This document shows positions 8,596-17,058 of a stretch of 64,000 bases of DNA, one piece after another. The stretch lies in contig SUTD01000002.1 in assembly GCA_015063085.1 (NCBI GenBank), positions 88,143-152,142 on the forward strand, read 5' to 3'. A program made the translations under genes and the position numbers. Numbering within the stretch: position 1 is the stretch's first letter; each line of letters starts with the position of its first letter. This DNA is from Methanocorpusculum parvum (GTDB taxonomy: Archaea > Halobacteriota > Methanomicrobia > Methanomicrobiales > Methanocorpusculaceae). Under the pieces are notes generated by a model, which saw nothing but the letters and a program-made list of their open reading frames with translations, was not told where the DNA came from and searched no databases.

Positions 8596-9180
8596 TTAGC
8601 GTGCAGACTTTGCCATACGCTCGACTTCGTCTTTCTTTCCGACAGAGAAGCACTTGGTATCTCCCTTTGCTGCCATGATTAACTCATTTGCAAGGACAAG
8701 GTATGCCGGCTTCTTTGTTTTGTGGGATCCCTTCCAGGTTGCAAGGGCAATGTATCTGAGTGCAGTGTTGACACGGCGGATTGGTGCAGAGTCAACGGAC
8801 TTTGGAACATTGATACCACCGTACTTTAAACGGACAATTTCCTCACGCGGTGCTGCGTTGGAGATTGCGTCAACTAAGACCTGAAGCGGGTTCTGCTTGG
8901 TCTTCTTGTTGATCTCGTCGAATGCATCCATGACCATCTTGGTACAGTGCATCTTCTTTCCGGTGTTGGTTTCGGTCTGCATTAAGCGGTTGATAAGTCT
9001 CTCGACGATTGCCATCTGGGACTTGGTGAACTGCTGCTGGGTAAGTCTTCCACAGGAGCTTGGGATTTCAGTGGAGCTTACGGTGATGTAGCGGATGAGA
9101 CCCTGGTCTTTTACAACGACTTCGGAAGTATCCCACTTGCCGAAGAGGAGAATCTTGGAGGTTGCGTTTTCTTCAGTCAT
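8596..9180 (-). CDS. rps7: 30S ribosomal protein S7
   Basis: 194 residues, archaeal/eukaryotic-type S7, binding the 3' major domain of 16S rRNA and nucleating head assembly. Typical segments are LVDAISNAAPREEIVRLKYG and RRVNTALRYIALATWKG. It lies between rps12 (five bases upstream) and the EF-2 gene, the classic str operon order. The N-terminal acidic extension before KWDTSEV is usual for archaeal members. Confidence 0.97.
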   Translation of the reverse strand: MTEENATSKILLFGKWDTSEVVVKDQGLIRYITVSSTEIPSSCGRLTQQQFTKSQMAIVERLINRLMQTETNTGKKMHCTKMVMDAFDEINKKTKQNPLQVLVDAISNAAPREEIVRLKYGGINVPKSVDSAPIRRVNTALRYIALATWKGSHKTKKPAYLVLANELIMAAKGDTKCFSVGKKDEVERMAKSAR

Positions 9181-9185
9181 GATAT

Positions 9186-9614
9186 TTACCTTCTTGCCTT
9201 CTCCTGACGTCCGAGAACAAGTTCGTGTAAGGTGACACCGTTGACTGCGATGACAACGAAACGAACTCCCGGGATATCTCCCATGGAACGTCCTGCACGA
9301 CCGCCGATACCGCAGATGGTAACTTCGTCGTGTTCATCAATGAAGTTGATTGCACCGTCGCCGACTGCGAATGCAGTAACCTGACGACCGTTCTTGATAA
9401 GCTGAACTCTGACGCACTTTCTGATTGCGGAGTTCGGCTGCTTTGCTTCAACACCGACCTTTTCGAGGACGATTGCACGTCCGAGCGGTGCACCCTCTAA
9501 CGGGTCTGCTTTCAGTTTCAGTTTAAGTGCCCTGCGGGAGTAAACTGAGTCGCTCCACCGGAATTTCTTGGCGTTGCGAACTAATTGTCTTGCTGCGAAT
9601 TTTCCCTGTCCCAT
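9186..9614 (-). CDS. rps12: 30S ribosomal protein S12
   Basis: 142 residues, the decoding-centre protein S12 (archaeal uS12). The universal [20 protein letters not shown] and a C-terminal KARR tail are present. The start ATG follows GAGGAACTTTA. First gene of the S12-S7-EF-2 transcription unit; nusA, which commonly precedes rps12 in archaea, is instead beside hisE at 25355. Confidence 0.97.
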   Translation of the reverse strand: MGQGKFAARQLVRNAKKFRWSDSVYSRRALKLKLKADPLEGAPLGRAIVLEKVGVEAKQPNSAIRKCVRVQLIKNGRQVTAFAVGDGAINFIDEHDEVTICGIGGRAGRSMGDIPGVRFVVIAVNGVTLHELVLGRQEKARR

Positions 9615-9663
9615 TAAAGTTCCTCTTTATACAAGTTGGATTAATGTGATTTGGTATTGTGAC

Positions 9664-9688
9664 TGTTAGCGGAGATCTCACGCTAACA
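9664..9688 (-). promoter_or_regulatory. leader hairpin upstream of rps12
   Basis: Perfect inverted repeat TGTTAGCG/CGCTAACA with a nine-base loop that itself contains a GATC palindrome, 50-75 bases upstream of the rps12 start. It could be an mRNA leader stem for feedback control of the ribosomal operon, or a protein-binding site. Only the pairing is seen; the role is inferred. Confidence 0.45.
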
Positions 9689-9917
9689 TGTTCCTATACT
9701 TATGAGTTGGATGAGGTTATAATAGTGACGGAGGTCAAAATAAGCCCGAATCGGCCTTCAAACCAGTCATTTTTGGAAGAAACAGCAACACAAAACAATC
9801 ATGTTTAAATATAATGACTGAGATTGTCTGTAAATTTCGCAAAAACAAAATGTTCGTAACCGAACAATGATATCTTGTTCGTGCAAAAATCCATGCGCGC
9901 CAGAAGCGCAGGAAAAA

Positions 9918-10565
9918 TCAGAGTTCTGATGCCCGGAAACGCGGGGCATCAAAGAGCGGAGTGTCAAAGAGGTCAAGAGGCCCGGTAAGCACTCCGCTGC
10001 CTAAAGAAAATCCAAGAGCAACAACCGGCGTTACTTTTGTTCTGACGATTGCAGAATCGCAAAGGCTCACCGGAGCAATGCCGCGAAGGCTTGCTTTTTC
10101 GTCTGCAAATGTTTCCAGGAGTTCTGCTGTAGTACAGAACTCGCCTTCCGTTCTGCAAAGCATAACTGATGCAGAAGAAGCAGCCTGGTTTTCCCCTTTT
10201 GGAATCAAGCCGTTCCAAAACGCAGTATCCGATGAGCCTGCAAGGAAGAGAACGAAAGCCTCTGACTCGCGTTCTTCAAAGGTCAGAGATATTGAAGATT
10301 CTGCTGCAGGATTTTTGAAGAGCTTTCTTTTCTCTGCAATCTCTTCTCCGACAGCATATGCTTCCTTAATTATAGATGCAACGTCGCCGTCTGAAACAAG
10401 TAAGGAAACCACTCTGTCTCCGATGTGTGTGACAACGAAGTCATGCAGGATATCTCCTTTTGCTTTCCGGAAAACCTTGTCTACTGCCTGTAAGACATCT
10501 GGAAATACGCGTGTGCATCCGGCAATTCCGCCGAGAGGTTTTGCATAAACCGTGAGAGTGGACAT
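9918..10565 (-). CDS. degenerate class V fructose-1,6-bisphosphate aldolase/phosphatase relative
   Basis: 215 residues, against about 360-390 for archaeal bifunctional FBP aldolase/phosphatase. Recognisable family blocks remain in order: the N-terminal strand with GGIAGC then VFPDVL, DFVVTHIGD, LTFEERESEAFVLFLAG followed by FWN, and a C-terminal LGFSLGSGVLTGPLDLFDTP block. The first metal-binding Asp and the His of the GGxxGH segment are replaced. The GDD pair is GDR, the Asp after the FMA strand is gone, and the central part with the family's KDDP lysine/aspartate motif is missing. Catalysis by the known mechanism is therefore impossible. Its ATG overlaps the stop of the class I FBPase gene (TAATG), suggesting a regulatory or structural partner. 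Confidence 0.75.
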   Translation of the reverse strand: MSTLTVYAKPLGGIAGCTRVFPDVLQAVDKVFRKAKGDILHDFVVTHIGDRVVSLLVSDGDVASIIKEAYAVGEEIAEKRKLFKNPAAESSISLTFEERESEAFVLFLAGSSDTAFWNGLIPKGENQAASSASVMLCRTEGEFCTTAELLETFADEKASLRGIAPVSLCDSAIVRTKVTPVVALGFSLGSGVLTGPLDLFDTPLFDAPRFRASEL

Positions 10566-11449
10566 TACTCGGTTGCTTCAATCTTGGCAATCATGCCGTG
10601 GCTTCCGACATAGACAATGGTTCTCTGGTGAACTTCTTCCGGCACAATGTCTAAGGTGGTCTTGGTTCCGTTAGAGACAGCTCCTCCTGCCTGAACTGCG
10701 AGGTATCCGATCGGATTTACTTCAAAGACTAAACGGAGCTTTCCGTTCGGCTGCTTCTCGCTTGGCGGGTATGCGTATACTCCTCCGTACTGGAGAATCT
10801 GGTGGAAGTCTGCAACGAATGAACCGGAGTAACGGTTCTTTGCCCCTTCGTTTTCGATGCGATTAACGAACTTTGCGTGCTTTCCAAGCCACTCGGTTCT
10901 GACCCCTCCGCTTCCATAGAGATTTCCTTCCGGAATCTTGACATGGTTTTTGAGCATCTGGTAAACACCCTCTTTGTCCTGCGCAAAGATGGCAACCCCT
11001 TTTCCAACCGAGACAGTAAGAGTAGTCATTGGACCGTAGAGGATATAGAATGCAGCCTTGAGGTCTTTTCCGGCCTGCATACAGCTTCCCTCGTAGATTC
11101 CAACAATGGTTCCCACACAGAGGTTGACTTTGATTAAGGATGAGCCGTCGAGCGGGTCCATGACGACAGAGTACTTTGCAGACTCAGAGAGTTTGACAAT
11201 ATCATCACGTTCTTCGGATGCAACCTCACGAACAAGTCCGCTTCCGGCAAGCACATTAGTAATGTGGGTGTCAGACCAGGTGTCCATCTCAGCCTGCGTT
11301 TCTCCTGAGGAGTTGGTCGAGTCGGCATAGTTCTGGTTGGAGATGAATGCATCGCGGATTGGTGCTGCCTGTGCCCCGATAAGGGAGATGATAGAGATAA
11401 GCTCCTCATCGGCACCGCAGTCTTTCAGATATTCAGGCAGTGTGGTCAT
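10565..11449 (-). CDS. fbp: fructose-1,6-bisphosphatase, class I
   Basis: Hydrolyses fructose 1,6-bisphosphate to fructose 6-phosphate in gluconeogenesis. 294 residues, slightly shorter than typical class I enzymes. The metal site is present: ASEE at residues 77-80 and DPLDGSS at 98-104, followed by VNLCVGTIVGIYEG, with the late glutamate in FEVNPIGYLAVQAGG. Class I enzymes are less common in archaea, so bacterial origin is possible. Immediately followed by the degenerate class V relative in the same operon. Confidence 0.93.
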   Translation of the reverse strand: MTTLPEYLKDCGADEELISIISLIGAQAAPIRDAFISNQNYADSTNSSGETQAEMDTWSDTHITNVLAGSGLVREVASEERDDIVKLSESAKYSVVMDPLDGSSLIKVNLCVGTIVGIYEGSCMQAGKDLKAAFYILYGPMTTLTVSVGKGVAIFAQDKEGVYQMLKNHVKIPEGNLYGSGGVRTEWLGKHAKFVNRIENEGAKNRYSGSFVADFHQILQYGGVYAYPPSEKQPNGKLRLVFEVNPIGYLAVQAGGAVSNGTKTTLDIVPEEVHQRTIVYVGSHGMIAKIEATE

Positions 11450-11519
11450 AGTATCTATACTATATGCGTTTCTGCCTAATAATCATCAAGGTTGATACAC
11501 AAAAGAAGAAGAATACACT

Positions 11520-11573
11520 GGGGTTAAGGCTCGCAGAGCCGCATGCCCCTTAGGCGTCGCGGGCATACGGGCG
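11520..11573 (+). repeat. dispersed hairpin element, copy 3
   Basis: Outer stem GGGGT/GCCCC, inner hairpin GGCTC-GCA-GAGCC and the tail GGCGTCGCGGGCATACGGGC. It lies between the fbp promoter region and tRNA-Leu. The outer stem differs from the copies at 4231 and 37278 with compensating changes. Confidence 0.7.
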
Positions 11574-11583
11574 TGTGAAAAGT

Positions 11584-11665
11584 GCGAGGGAAGGGATTCG
11601 AACCCTTGAACTCCTAGAGACTGCGCCCTAAACGCAGCGCCGTTGACCGACTTGGCAACCCTCGC
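11584..11665 (-). tRNA. tRNA-Leu (anticodon TAG)
   Basis: Read on the minus strand, the acceptor stem GCGAGGG pairs with CCCTCGC. The anticodon stem is CTGCG/CGCAG with loop TTTAGGG, giving anticodon TAG. A long variable arm, TCTCTAGGAG, and the T loop GGTTCGAATCC are present. Class II architecture confirms leucine. No CCA is encoded and no intron is seen. Confidence 0.95.
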
Positions 11666-11800
11666 TAAGTTGTTTAACTATATACGTCAGGTATCACTAA
11701 ATACTCTTCTATACTGCCCTGCCTGACAGCGAAGTGAAGTATTCCGGAATACGGGTGAGTGATAAAGTCTATCTTTTATCACGGAGAATAGAATAGTAAC

Positions 11801-11953
11801 ATGGTTGTAGAACACACCTGCGGATTCAAACGCGATATTTACTGTCGGGAATGCGGCACTGAACTGATTCAAAACCCGCGCGGAGAACTGCTCTGTCCGA
11901 AATGCGGAAGAAGGCCGGCAATCCTTTGTCCGCACTGCGGAAAGCTCTGGTAA
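11801..11953 (+). CDS. 50-residue zinc-ribbon protein
   Basis: A very short gene with an ATG at 11801 after GGAGAAT. The protein has four CxxC or CG-type pairs: CRECG, CPKCG and CPHCG plus a lone Cys near residue 7. That is enough for one double-knuckle zinc ribbon or more. It resembles the small archaeal zinc-finger proteins attached to RNA or transcription machinery, but no family is named with confidence. It is convergent with the DUF1922 gene, ending one base before it. Confidence 0.75.
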   Translation: MVVEHTCGFKRDIYCRECGTELIQNPRGELLCPKCGRRPAILCPHCGKLW

Positions 11954-11954
11954 T

Positions 11955-12224
11955 TTACGCTGAAGTCAGCCACTCGGAATACTTTTTCCGGACAAGAGCA
12001 ACCTCTTCCGGATGCAGATCAGCACGGCCGGTGTGCTGAAGATATCGGTGAACCGCAGCAATCAGCTCCTCCGCCTCGGAAAAATCATTCACTTCCAAAT
12101 ATACCGGGACAGCCGAAAGGGAAATCACCTCTCCGCAGACCGGACAGAGTTTCCACTTCCCATATTTATCCGTATACGTGAACTCACGGCAGTTCGGACA
12201 GCGGACAACCCAATAGGCACCCAT
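11955..12224 (-). CDS. DUF1922-like zinc-ribbon protein
   Basis: 89 residues. The N-terminal half is a rubredoxin-like zinc knuckle (VRCPNCREF and KLCPVCGEV, residues about 8-31) followed by VNDFSEAEELI, matching the small archaeal DUF1922 family. A C-terminal helical extension ends in KKYSEWLTS. Function unknown; nucleic-acid or protein binding is inferred from the fold. Confidence 0.65.
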   Translation of the reverse strand: MGAYWVVRCPNCREFTYTDKYGKWKLCPVCGEVISLSAVPVYLEVNDFSEAEELIAAVHRYLQHTGRADLHPEEVALVRKKYSEWLTSA

Positions 12225-12268
12225 CTCTTCTTTGAATATTGTCCTGACAGGTAAATAAGGTATCTGTG

Positions 12269-12754
12269 TCAGAGCCTCTGGATAATGGAGTTTGCCGCGA
12301 CAGTTACTGTTTTCATCTCCGGCTTCATGATGGCGACCGGCACATCAACAACCCTTTCGACAAGTGAGGAGAGAATCGGTGCACAGATAATTCCGGCAGC
12401 CCCCTCATTTCTTGCATGAACCGCCGCGACAAGACAGTCTTCAAGAGAGTTTGCCGTATAGCCTTTCAGCCGGTACTCAACACCGTCTGCATGAATTTTT
12501 GTCCCCTCCACTTCATCGAGCAGGAACTTTGCGGCAATCACCGCGATGAACTTTCCGTGATTTGGAGAAAAGACGGAGACGATTTTTTTGACAGTTGAAA
12601 GACGCGGATCGCGCTCTCCGGATGCTATTTTGTACAGAGTAACCGCAGGGATTCCGGTAAGTTCTGAGAGCTGACGGATTGACATATCCCTTCTATCAAG
12701 CTCTTCCTGAAATGCGATTCTAAAATCAGTCTCAAATATACGCTGTTCGAACAT
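12269..12754 (-). CDS. XRE-type transcriptional regulator with conserved archaeal C-terminal domain (COG1709-like)
   Basis: 161 residues. The N-terminal helix-turn-helix (about 22-55: MSIRQLSELTGIPAVTLYKI) is of the XRE type. The C-terminal domain (about 70-161) is a conserved archaeal alpha/beta module containing GAAGIICAPILSSLVERVVD, as in the COG1709 regulators. Single gene; target unknown. Confidence 0.75.
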   Translation of the reverse strand: MFEQRIFETDFRIAFQEELDRRDMSIRQLSELTGIPAVTLYKIASGERDPRLSTVKKIVSVFSPNHGKFIAVIAAKFLLDEVEGTKIHADGVEYRLKGYTANSLEDCLVAAVHARNEGAAGIICAPILSSLVERVVDVPVAIMKPEMKTVTVAANSIIQRL

Positions 12755-12815
12755 CGTAAGATACCAATGACAATTATTTATGACGTTGGATATTAAAAAA
12801 GTGATGTGGTGTATA

Positions 12816-14642
12816 TTATACTCTCAGCATCCGCATGGAGTTCAGAATCGCGATTACGGCAACCCCGACATCTGCAAATATTGCCTCCCACATGTTTGCA
12901 AGACCGAAGAGTGCGAGGATGATTACCCCGAACTTGATTCCCAGCGCAAAGACAATGTTCTGGATTACAATCCTGCGCGTTTTCTTTGCGATTCTGATTG
13001 CTTCAGGCAGTCGTGTCAGCGAGTCATCCATTAAGACAATGTCGGCCGCTTCGATTGCTGCATCACTTCCAAGCGCACCCATTGAAACACCGATATCTGC
13101 TCTGGCAAGCACCGGCGCATCATTGATTCCGTCTCCAACGAACACAACTGTTCCGCGTTTTTCTGTGAGCAGGGCTTCTACTGCTGAAACTTTGTCCTGC
13201 GGCAGAAGGTCTGAGCGGAATTCTGAAACACCGACAGCGTCTGCGACACGTTTTGCGGCCTCCTCTCTGTCTCCGGTGAGCATGACGGTTTTCTTAATGC
13301 CCATCGAGCGAAGCTCGCTGAAAGCCTTCTTTGCCTCAGGTTTTACCGTGTCTTCTAAGACAACACACCCTGCGTAATTTCCGTCAACAGATACATAAAC
13401 CGTTGTACTGTCTGATGAAGACGGTTCGAATGCGATTCCGTTCTCATCCATGAGTTTTGCGTTTCCAGACAGCACATGGTGTCCGTCAACCTCGGCAGAG
13501 ATACCGCGGCCGCCAAACTCAAGGATATTTTTGACGCGGTTTCTGTCAATCTCTCCGAACTTTTCGCGGATTGAAACCGAAAGCGGGTGAGTGCTTTCCA
13601 CTCCTGCGTGGGCTGCATAGTACAGTGCTTTTTCGTCCGCAGAGATGACGGAAAATGTTCCGGTCGTAATCGTTCCTGTTTTGTCGGAGACGAAGGTGTC
13701 CGCTTTTGCAAGCGCTTCGAGATAGTTTCCTCCCTTAATCAGGATGCCGTGTCTGGATGCCGCACCGATTCCGCCGAAGAATCCAAGCGGGATGGAGATG
13801 ACAAGAGCACACGGACATGATACCACAAGGAAAATCAGCGCACGGAAAATCCATTCTTCCCATACTCCGTTGAAGAACAGCGGAGGAATGAACGCGGCAG
13901 CAAGAGCGGCAAAGACAACAGCAGGCGTGTAGTATCGTGCAAAAACACTGATGAAGTTTTCCGCCTTTGCTTTTTTGGCAGCTGCATTTTCCACGAGCGC
14001 TAAAATCCTGGATACCGCAGAGTCACCGAACGTCTTCTCCGTCTTTACTCTCAACACTCCAGACAGGTTGATGCATCCGGAAATTACCGAATCGCCTGCT
14101 GATACTTCGCGCGGAACTGATTCCCCCGTCAGTGCTGATGTGTCGAGTTCGGAAGTTCCGTCGATTACAACTCCATCGAGCGGCACTCTGTCGCCTGCTC
14201 TGATGAGAATCGTTGAGCCGATTGGAACTTCATCAGGAGAGACGGTTACAAATTCATCTCCTTTGAGGATGTTTGCGGTATCCGGGGCAATGCTCATGAG
14301 ATCAGCAATCGACTGACGCGAGCGGGCGACTGCAACATCTTCGAATAGTTCCCCTGTTTTGTAGAACAGCATCACAAATACTGCTTCCGGATACTGTCCG
14401 ATTACCAGAGCGCCGATTGTTGCAAGTCCCATTAGGAAGTTTTCGTCGAAGACTTTTCCCCGAATTATGTTTCGTCCGGCAGAATAGAGTACATCCCATC
14501 CGATGAGGAGATAGGGGATGAGGAAGACCAGAAGCTTTGGGATTCCTGACAGCGGGATGAAGCTGACTGCAAGAAGCAGAACCGCCGAGATGATAATCCT
14601 GATAATGGTCTGTTTCTGCTTTTTGCTGAAGGTAATCTTCAT
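12816..14642 (-). CDS. P1B-type heavy-metal ATPase, Zn/Cd/Pb class
   Basis: 608 residues, an efflux pump in the cytoplasmic membrane. It has the CPC metal site in TM6 (VVSCPCALVIS), the phosphorylation site DKTGTIT, the ATP-binding signature HPLS, and the hinge TGDREE and GDGINDAPVLARAD. TM7 carries a lysine (ALGIKFGV) and TM8 an ADVGVAV motif, the signature of the Zn2+/Cd2+/Pb2+ subgroup. It lacks the usual N-terminal metal-binding domain; that domain is a separate protein encoded just upstream, overlapping by four bases. Confidence 0.93.
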   Translation of the reverse strand: MKITFSKKQKQTIIRIIISAVLLLAVSFIPLSGIPKLLVFLIPYLLIGWDVLYSAGRNIIRGKVFDENFLMGLATIGALVIGQYPEAVFVMLFYKTGELFEDVAVARSRQSIADLMSIAPDTANILKGDEFVTVSPDEVPIGSTILIRAGDRVPLDGVVIDGTSELDTSALTGESVPREVSAGDSVISGCINLSGVLRVKTEKTFGDSAVSRILALVENAAAKKAKAENFISVFARYYTPAVVFAALAAAFIPPLFFNGVWEEWIFRALIFLVVSCPCALVISIPLGFFGGIGAASRHGILIKGGNYLEALAKADTFVSDKTGTITTGTFSVISADEKALYYAAHAGVESTHPLSVSIREKFGEIDRNRVKNILEFGGRGISAEVDGHHVLSGNAKLMDENGIAFEPSSSDSTTVYVSVDGNYAGCVVLEDTVKPEAKKAFSELRSMGIKKTVMLTGDREEAAKRVADAVGVSEFRSDLLPQDKVSAVEALLTEKRGTVVFVGDGINDAPVLARADIGVSMGALGSDAAIEAADIVLMDDSLTRLPEAIRIAKKTRRIVIQNIVFALGIKFGVIILALFGLANMWEAIFADVGVAVIAILNSMRMLRV

Positions 14643-14860
14643 GGTTCGATGATTCTGCAGTCAGGCTCTACTTTGCGGATGGCTTTTTTGACTTCCTCTA
14701 AGACTGCCGGGAAGTTTTCCTCGTCTGCTTCGAGGATGAGTTTCTGTGTCATGAAGGCGATGGCTGCAGACTCAACACCGTTGATTTTTTTGATTGCGTG
14801 CTCCATGTTTGCTGCACAGTGAGCGCAGCAGAGGTTTTCGAGTTTGTATGATTTCTGCAT
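14639..14860 (-). CDS. heavy-metal-associated (HMA) domain protein
   Basis: 73 residues forming one complete HMA ferredoxin-like domain with the metal motif LCCAHCAANME (CxxC preceded by an extra Cys, as often seen in Pb/Cd-responsive domains). It is likely a metallochaperone or detached regulatory domain of the adjacent ATPase. Its stop overlaps the ATPase start; the pair is divergent from the HxlR-family regulator. Confidence 0.9.
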   Translation of the reverse strand: MQKSYKLENLCCAHCAANMEHAIKKINGVESAAIAFMTQKLILEADEENFPAVLEEVKKAIRKVEPDCRIIEP

Positions 14861-14888
14861 AGGGGTTTCCTTTGGTTACTTAGTGTTG

Positions 14889-14908
14889 GATTTATATTAT
14901 TATAAATC
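14889..14908. promoter_or_regulatory. palindromic operator/TATA between regulator and metal efflux genes
   Basis: The arms GATTTATA and TATAAATC around a four-base centre form a palindrome at the middle of the 78-base divergent intergenic region. It contains TATA-box-like sequence on both strands, so one regulator bound here could repress both promoters. Copies of GTTACTT flank it at 14875 and 14914. The operator role is inferred. Confidence 0.5.
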
Positions 14909-14938
14909 GAAGAGTTACTTCAAAGAGAGGAGATTTCT

Positions 14939-15313
14939 TTGGAGAAACTTAGTCACAAGCAGATTTGTTTCTGCCCGCTTCACGGGATTTTGGATACGAT
15001 AAGCAAGAAATGGGCGCTGATGGTAATTGCAGTTATTGGAAACTCAGGCTCTGCCGGATTTAATGAGATGAAGCGTGCTCTCTGTAATGTGAGCTCGAAG
15101 ACGCTTTCAAACACGCTCAAGGATTTGGAGGTGCAAAATCTGGTCGAGCGAAGAGTGGAGGATACGATGCCTCCAACGGTTCATTATTATCTGACTGTTT
15201 CCGGATGGGAGCTTCGGGAGCTTTTGATTCCGCTTCTTGAGTGGGTTCAGAAAAACGGCGGGCATGAAGAGGAAGGGTGTCCGATTCATGTACAGATGGA
15301 AAAAGACGATTAG
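14939..15313 (+). CDS. HxlR-family winged-helix regulator, probably metal-responsive
   Basis: 124 residues, starting at a TTG preceded by GAGAGGAGA. It carries the HxlR winged helix (KKWALMVIAVIG, FNEMKRAL, SKTLSNTLKDLEVQNLVERR). Extra cysteines and histidines at both ends (C10, C12, H15; C114, H117 in GCPIH) could form a metal site, which fits its place beside a divergent heavy-metal exporter. Its stop overlaps that of the convergent cbiB gene. Confidence 0.85.
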   Translation: MEKLSHKQICFCPLHGILDTISKKWALMVIAVIGNSGSAGFNEMKRALCNVSSKTLSNTLKDLEVQNLVERRVEDTMPPTVHYYLTVSGWELRELLIPLLEWVQKNGGHEEEGCPIHVQMEKDD

Positions 15314-16227
15314 AGAAGAAGCATCAGCAAAACACCAACAACACCTGCAAGAACAGTAGCCCATCTCATCGAAGAAATAATCAGGCGTCCGCCTTCCTCA
15401 AGCGTCCGCTTGCAATCCCCAATCCGATACACCGCAGGCTTTTCAAAACACACACCGCATCCGCCGGCAATAAGGCTCATCGGTGTTCCGCCGTTAAAGC
15501 CCGGACGCTTCTTTCTGTCTCTTCTGTAACATTTCAGAGCATCGCCTGCAGTTCCTTTCACCGCAAACACTGCAAGAAGAAAAACACCAGTTACTCTCGC
15601 CGGAATGAATGCCAGAACATCATCTGCCCGTGCCGCAAACCAGCCGAGGCGAATCCGCTCATCCTTGTATCCGAGCATTGCATCCATAGTATTTGCACAG
15701 CGGAACAGAACCGCTCCAAAAATTCCGGCACCGAAGATAATTTCGCAGACAACAAACCAGAAGATCGGAGCAATAATACTGTCCACCAGATTTTCCGCTG
15801 CCGACTCGTATGCACCGGATCTAATCTGCTCGAAGGTCAGTTTCTTTGTGTCTCTGCTTACAAGATATGATACCGCACGGCGCCCTTCCTCCTCGCCTTT
15901 CGCAAGAGCCGCTTCAACAGATGCAACATGCTCCTCCAAAGACCGCCAGCCGATGCAGAATGCAAGAGCAAGGATTGAGAAAATCACAAAGACCGCTTTC
16001 GGCGCGAACAGATAGAGAAGAACGCACGGAGCAAAAGCGATAGAAACGGTTGCAAGCCATCCAAGAATGCCGGTTACCCGTTCAAGCGGGCGCGGATAGA
16101 CGTTTGTTCTGCCCCAGAATCCGATAAGATTTCCAAGCAGAGCTACCGGATGAAAACGCGAGCGCGGATCTCCGATAAGGCGGTCAAGGACTAACCCGAA
16201 AAAAAGAATTATTGAGCCGAACGGCAT
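15310..16227 (-). CDS. cbiB: adenosylcobinamide-phosphate synthase
   Basis: 305-residue integral membrane enzyme that attaches the aminopropanol arm to adenosylcobyric acid in corrinoid synthesis. Family hallmarks are DRLIGDPRSRFHPVALLG near the N-terminus, AAENLVDSIIAPIFWF, RCANTMDAMLGY, ADDVLAFIPARVTG, and GFNGGTPMSLIAGG. Four to five hydrophobic segments. Cobamides are needed for methyl transfer in methanogens. It overlaps the preceding membrane-anchored protein gene by 19 bases. Confidence 0.93.
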   Translation of the reverse strand: MPFGSIILFFGLVLDRLIGDPRSRFHPVALLGNLIGFWGRTNVYPRPLERVTGILGWLATVSIAFAPCVLLYLFAPKAVFVIFSILALAFCIGWRSLEEHVASVEAALAKGEEEGRRAVSYLVSRDTKKLTFEQIRSGAYESAAENLVDSIIAPIFWFVVCEIIFGAGIFGAVLFRCANTMDAMLGYKDERIRLGWFAARADDVLAFIPARVTGVFLLAVFAVKGTAGDALKCYRRDRKKRPGFNGGTPMSLIAGGCGVCFEKPAVYRIGDCKRTLEEGGRLIISSMRWATVLAGVVGVLLMLLL

Positions 16228-16739
16228 GCAATCAGAATACCGGCAAGCATAATCACATAGATAATAACAGCCATCAGAATTCCCGGAGCTAACGGGAATA
16301 CTGCAATCCAGAGGATTAAGACGGCAAGAGCCAATACCGGCATAATACCGTTGATTACCTGCTGCGGAATCTTAAACGGCTTCTTTTCAACAACCTCCGG
16401 CTCTTCGCATACGCACGGTTCCGGCTCCGGGAGAAGAACGTTTACAGTAAACTCCTCGCGGTGCATACCGTAACCGGAGATCATCTGCATCGTAAAGCTT
16501 CCCGGATTTGCATTCGGCAGAATGTCAATTCTCACCTCAGACTCATCCTGAACATAGAGATTCTCATACGTGAAGCTCGTGTATGCATTTCCTTCGGTTT
16601 TCAGTGTTGCGTGGGTTGGCGCTCCGTAGTTGATGATTCTGACGTGGAGTGATGTTCCAACACTTACATCAACGCTGTCGGTTGAAATTTCCAGCGAGTT
16701 GATGCCAAGACGGTTTAATTGTACTTCAACAAGTGCCAT
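16209..16739 (-). CDS. membrane-anchored protein with an N-terminal beta domain
   Basis: 176 residues. The N-terminal part (about 1-100) looks like an Ig-like beta sandwich with no cysteines. A short acidic, proline-rich linker (PEPEPCVCEEPEVVEKKP) follows, then two C-terminal membrane segments (about 129-150 and 153-172). No recognised function. It is sandwiched between the Trm112-like gene and cbiB, with start/stop contact on both sides. Confidence 0.6.
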   Translation of the reverse strand: MALVEVQLNRLGINSLEISTDSVDVSVGTSLHVRIINYGAPTHATLKTEGNAYTSFTYENLYVQDESEVRIDILPNANPGSFTMQMISGYGMHREEFTVNVLLPEPEPCVCEEPEVVEKKPFKIPQQVINGIMPVLALAVLILWIAVFPLAPGILMAVIIYVIMLAGILIACRSAQ

Positions 16740-16741
16740 GA

Positions 16742-16906
16742 TTACCTCTGATTATCCGGCAGAAGGTCAGCAATTCCTTCTGCAATCGAATATACGCGTT
16801 CGCATTTCATGCAGGTCAGAGTTCCTTCCAGAACCTCGTTCTCGTCTCCCTCAGACTCCGAGAGACACAGGCTGCCCTTACATTCCGGGCAGCAGATGTA
16901 TTCCAT
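16742..16906 (-). CDS. Trm112-family small zinc protein
   Basis: 54 residues from the ATG at 16906. CCPECKGSL at residues 5-13 and CMKCERVYSIAEGIADLLP at 32-50 are the hallmark of Trm112/YcaR-type proteins. In archaea and eukaryotes these are obligate activators of several tRNA, rRNA and protein-glutamine methyltransferases. Its methyltransferase partner cannot be told from the neighbours. It ends two bases before the membrane-anchored protein gene. Confidence 0.85.
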   Translation of the reverse strand: MEYICCPECKGSLCLSESEGDENEVLEGTLTCMKCERVYSIAEGIADLLPDNQR

Positions 16907-17058
16907 TATCCATCTCTTCATACGGCATCCTGTTCAGAAAGATTCTTCCTGCACAATAATATAGTACTCTTTGTTCGGAAAGGTGATAAGTCATTGGGTT
17001 GGAAGGGACACTTCCCATTCAGAAAACCACTTATTACAGCAGGTACAAATTTATACAT

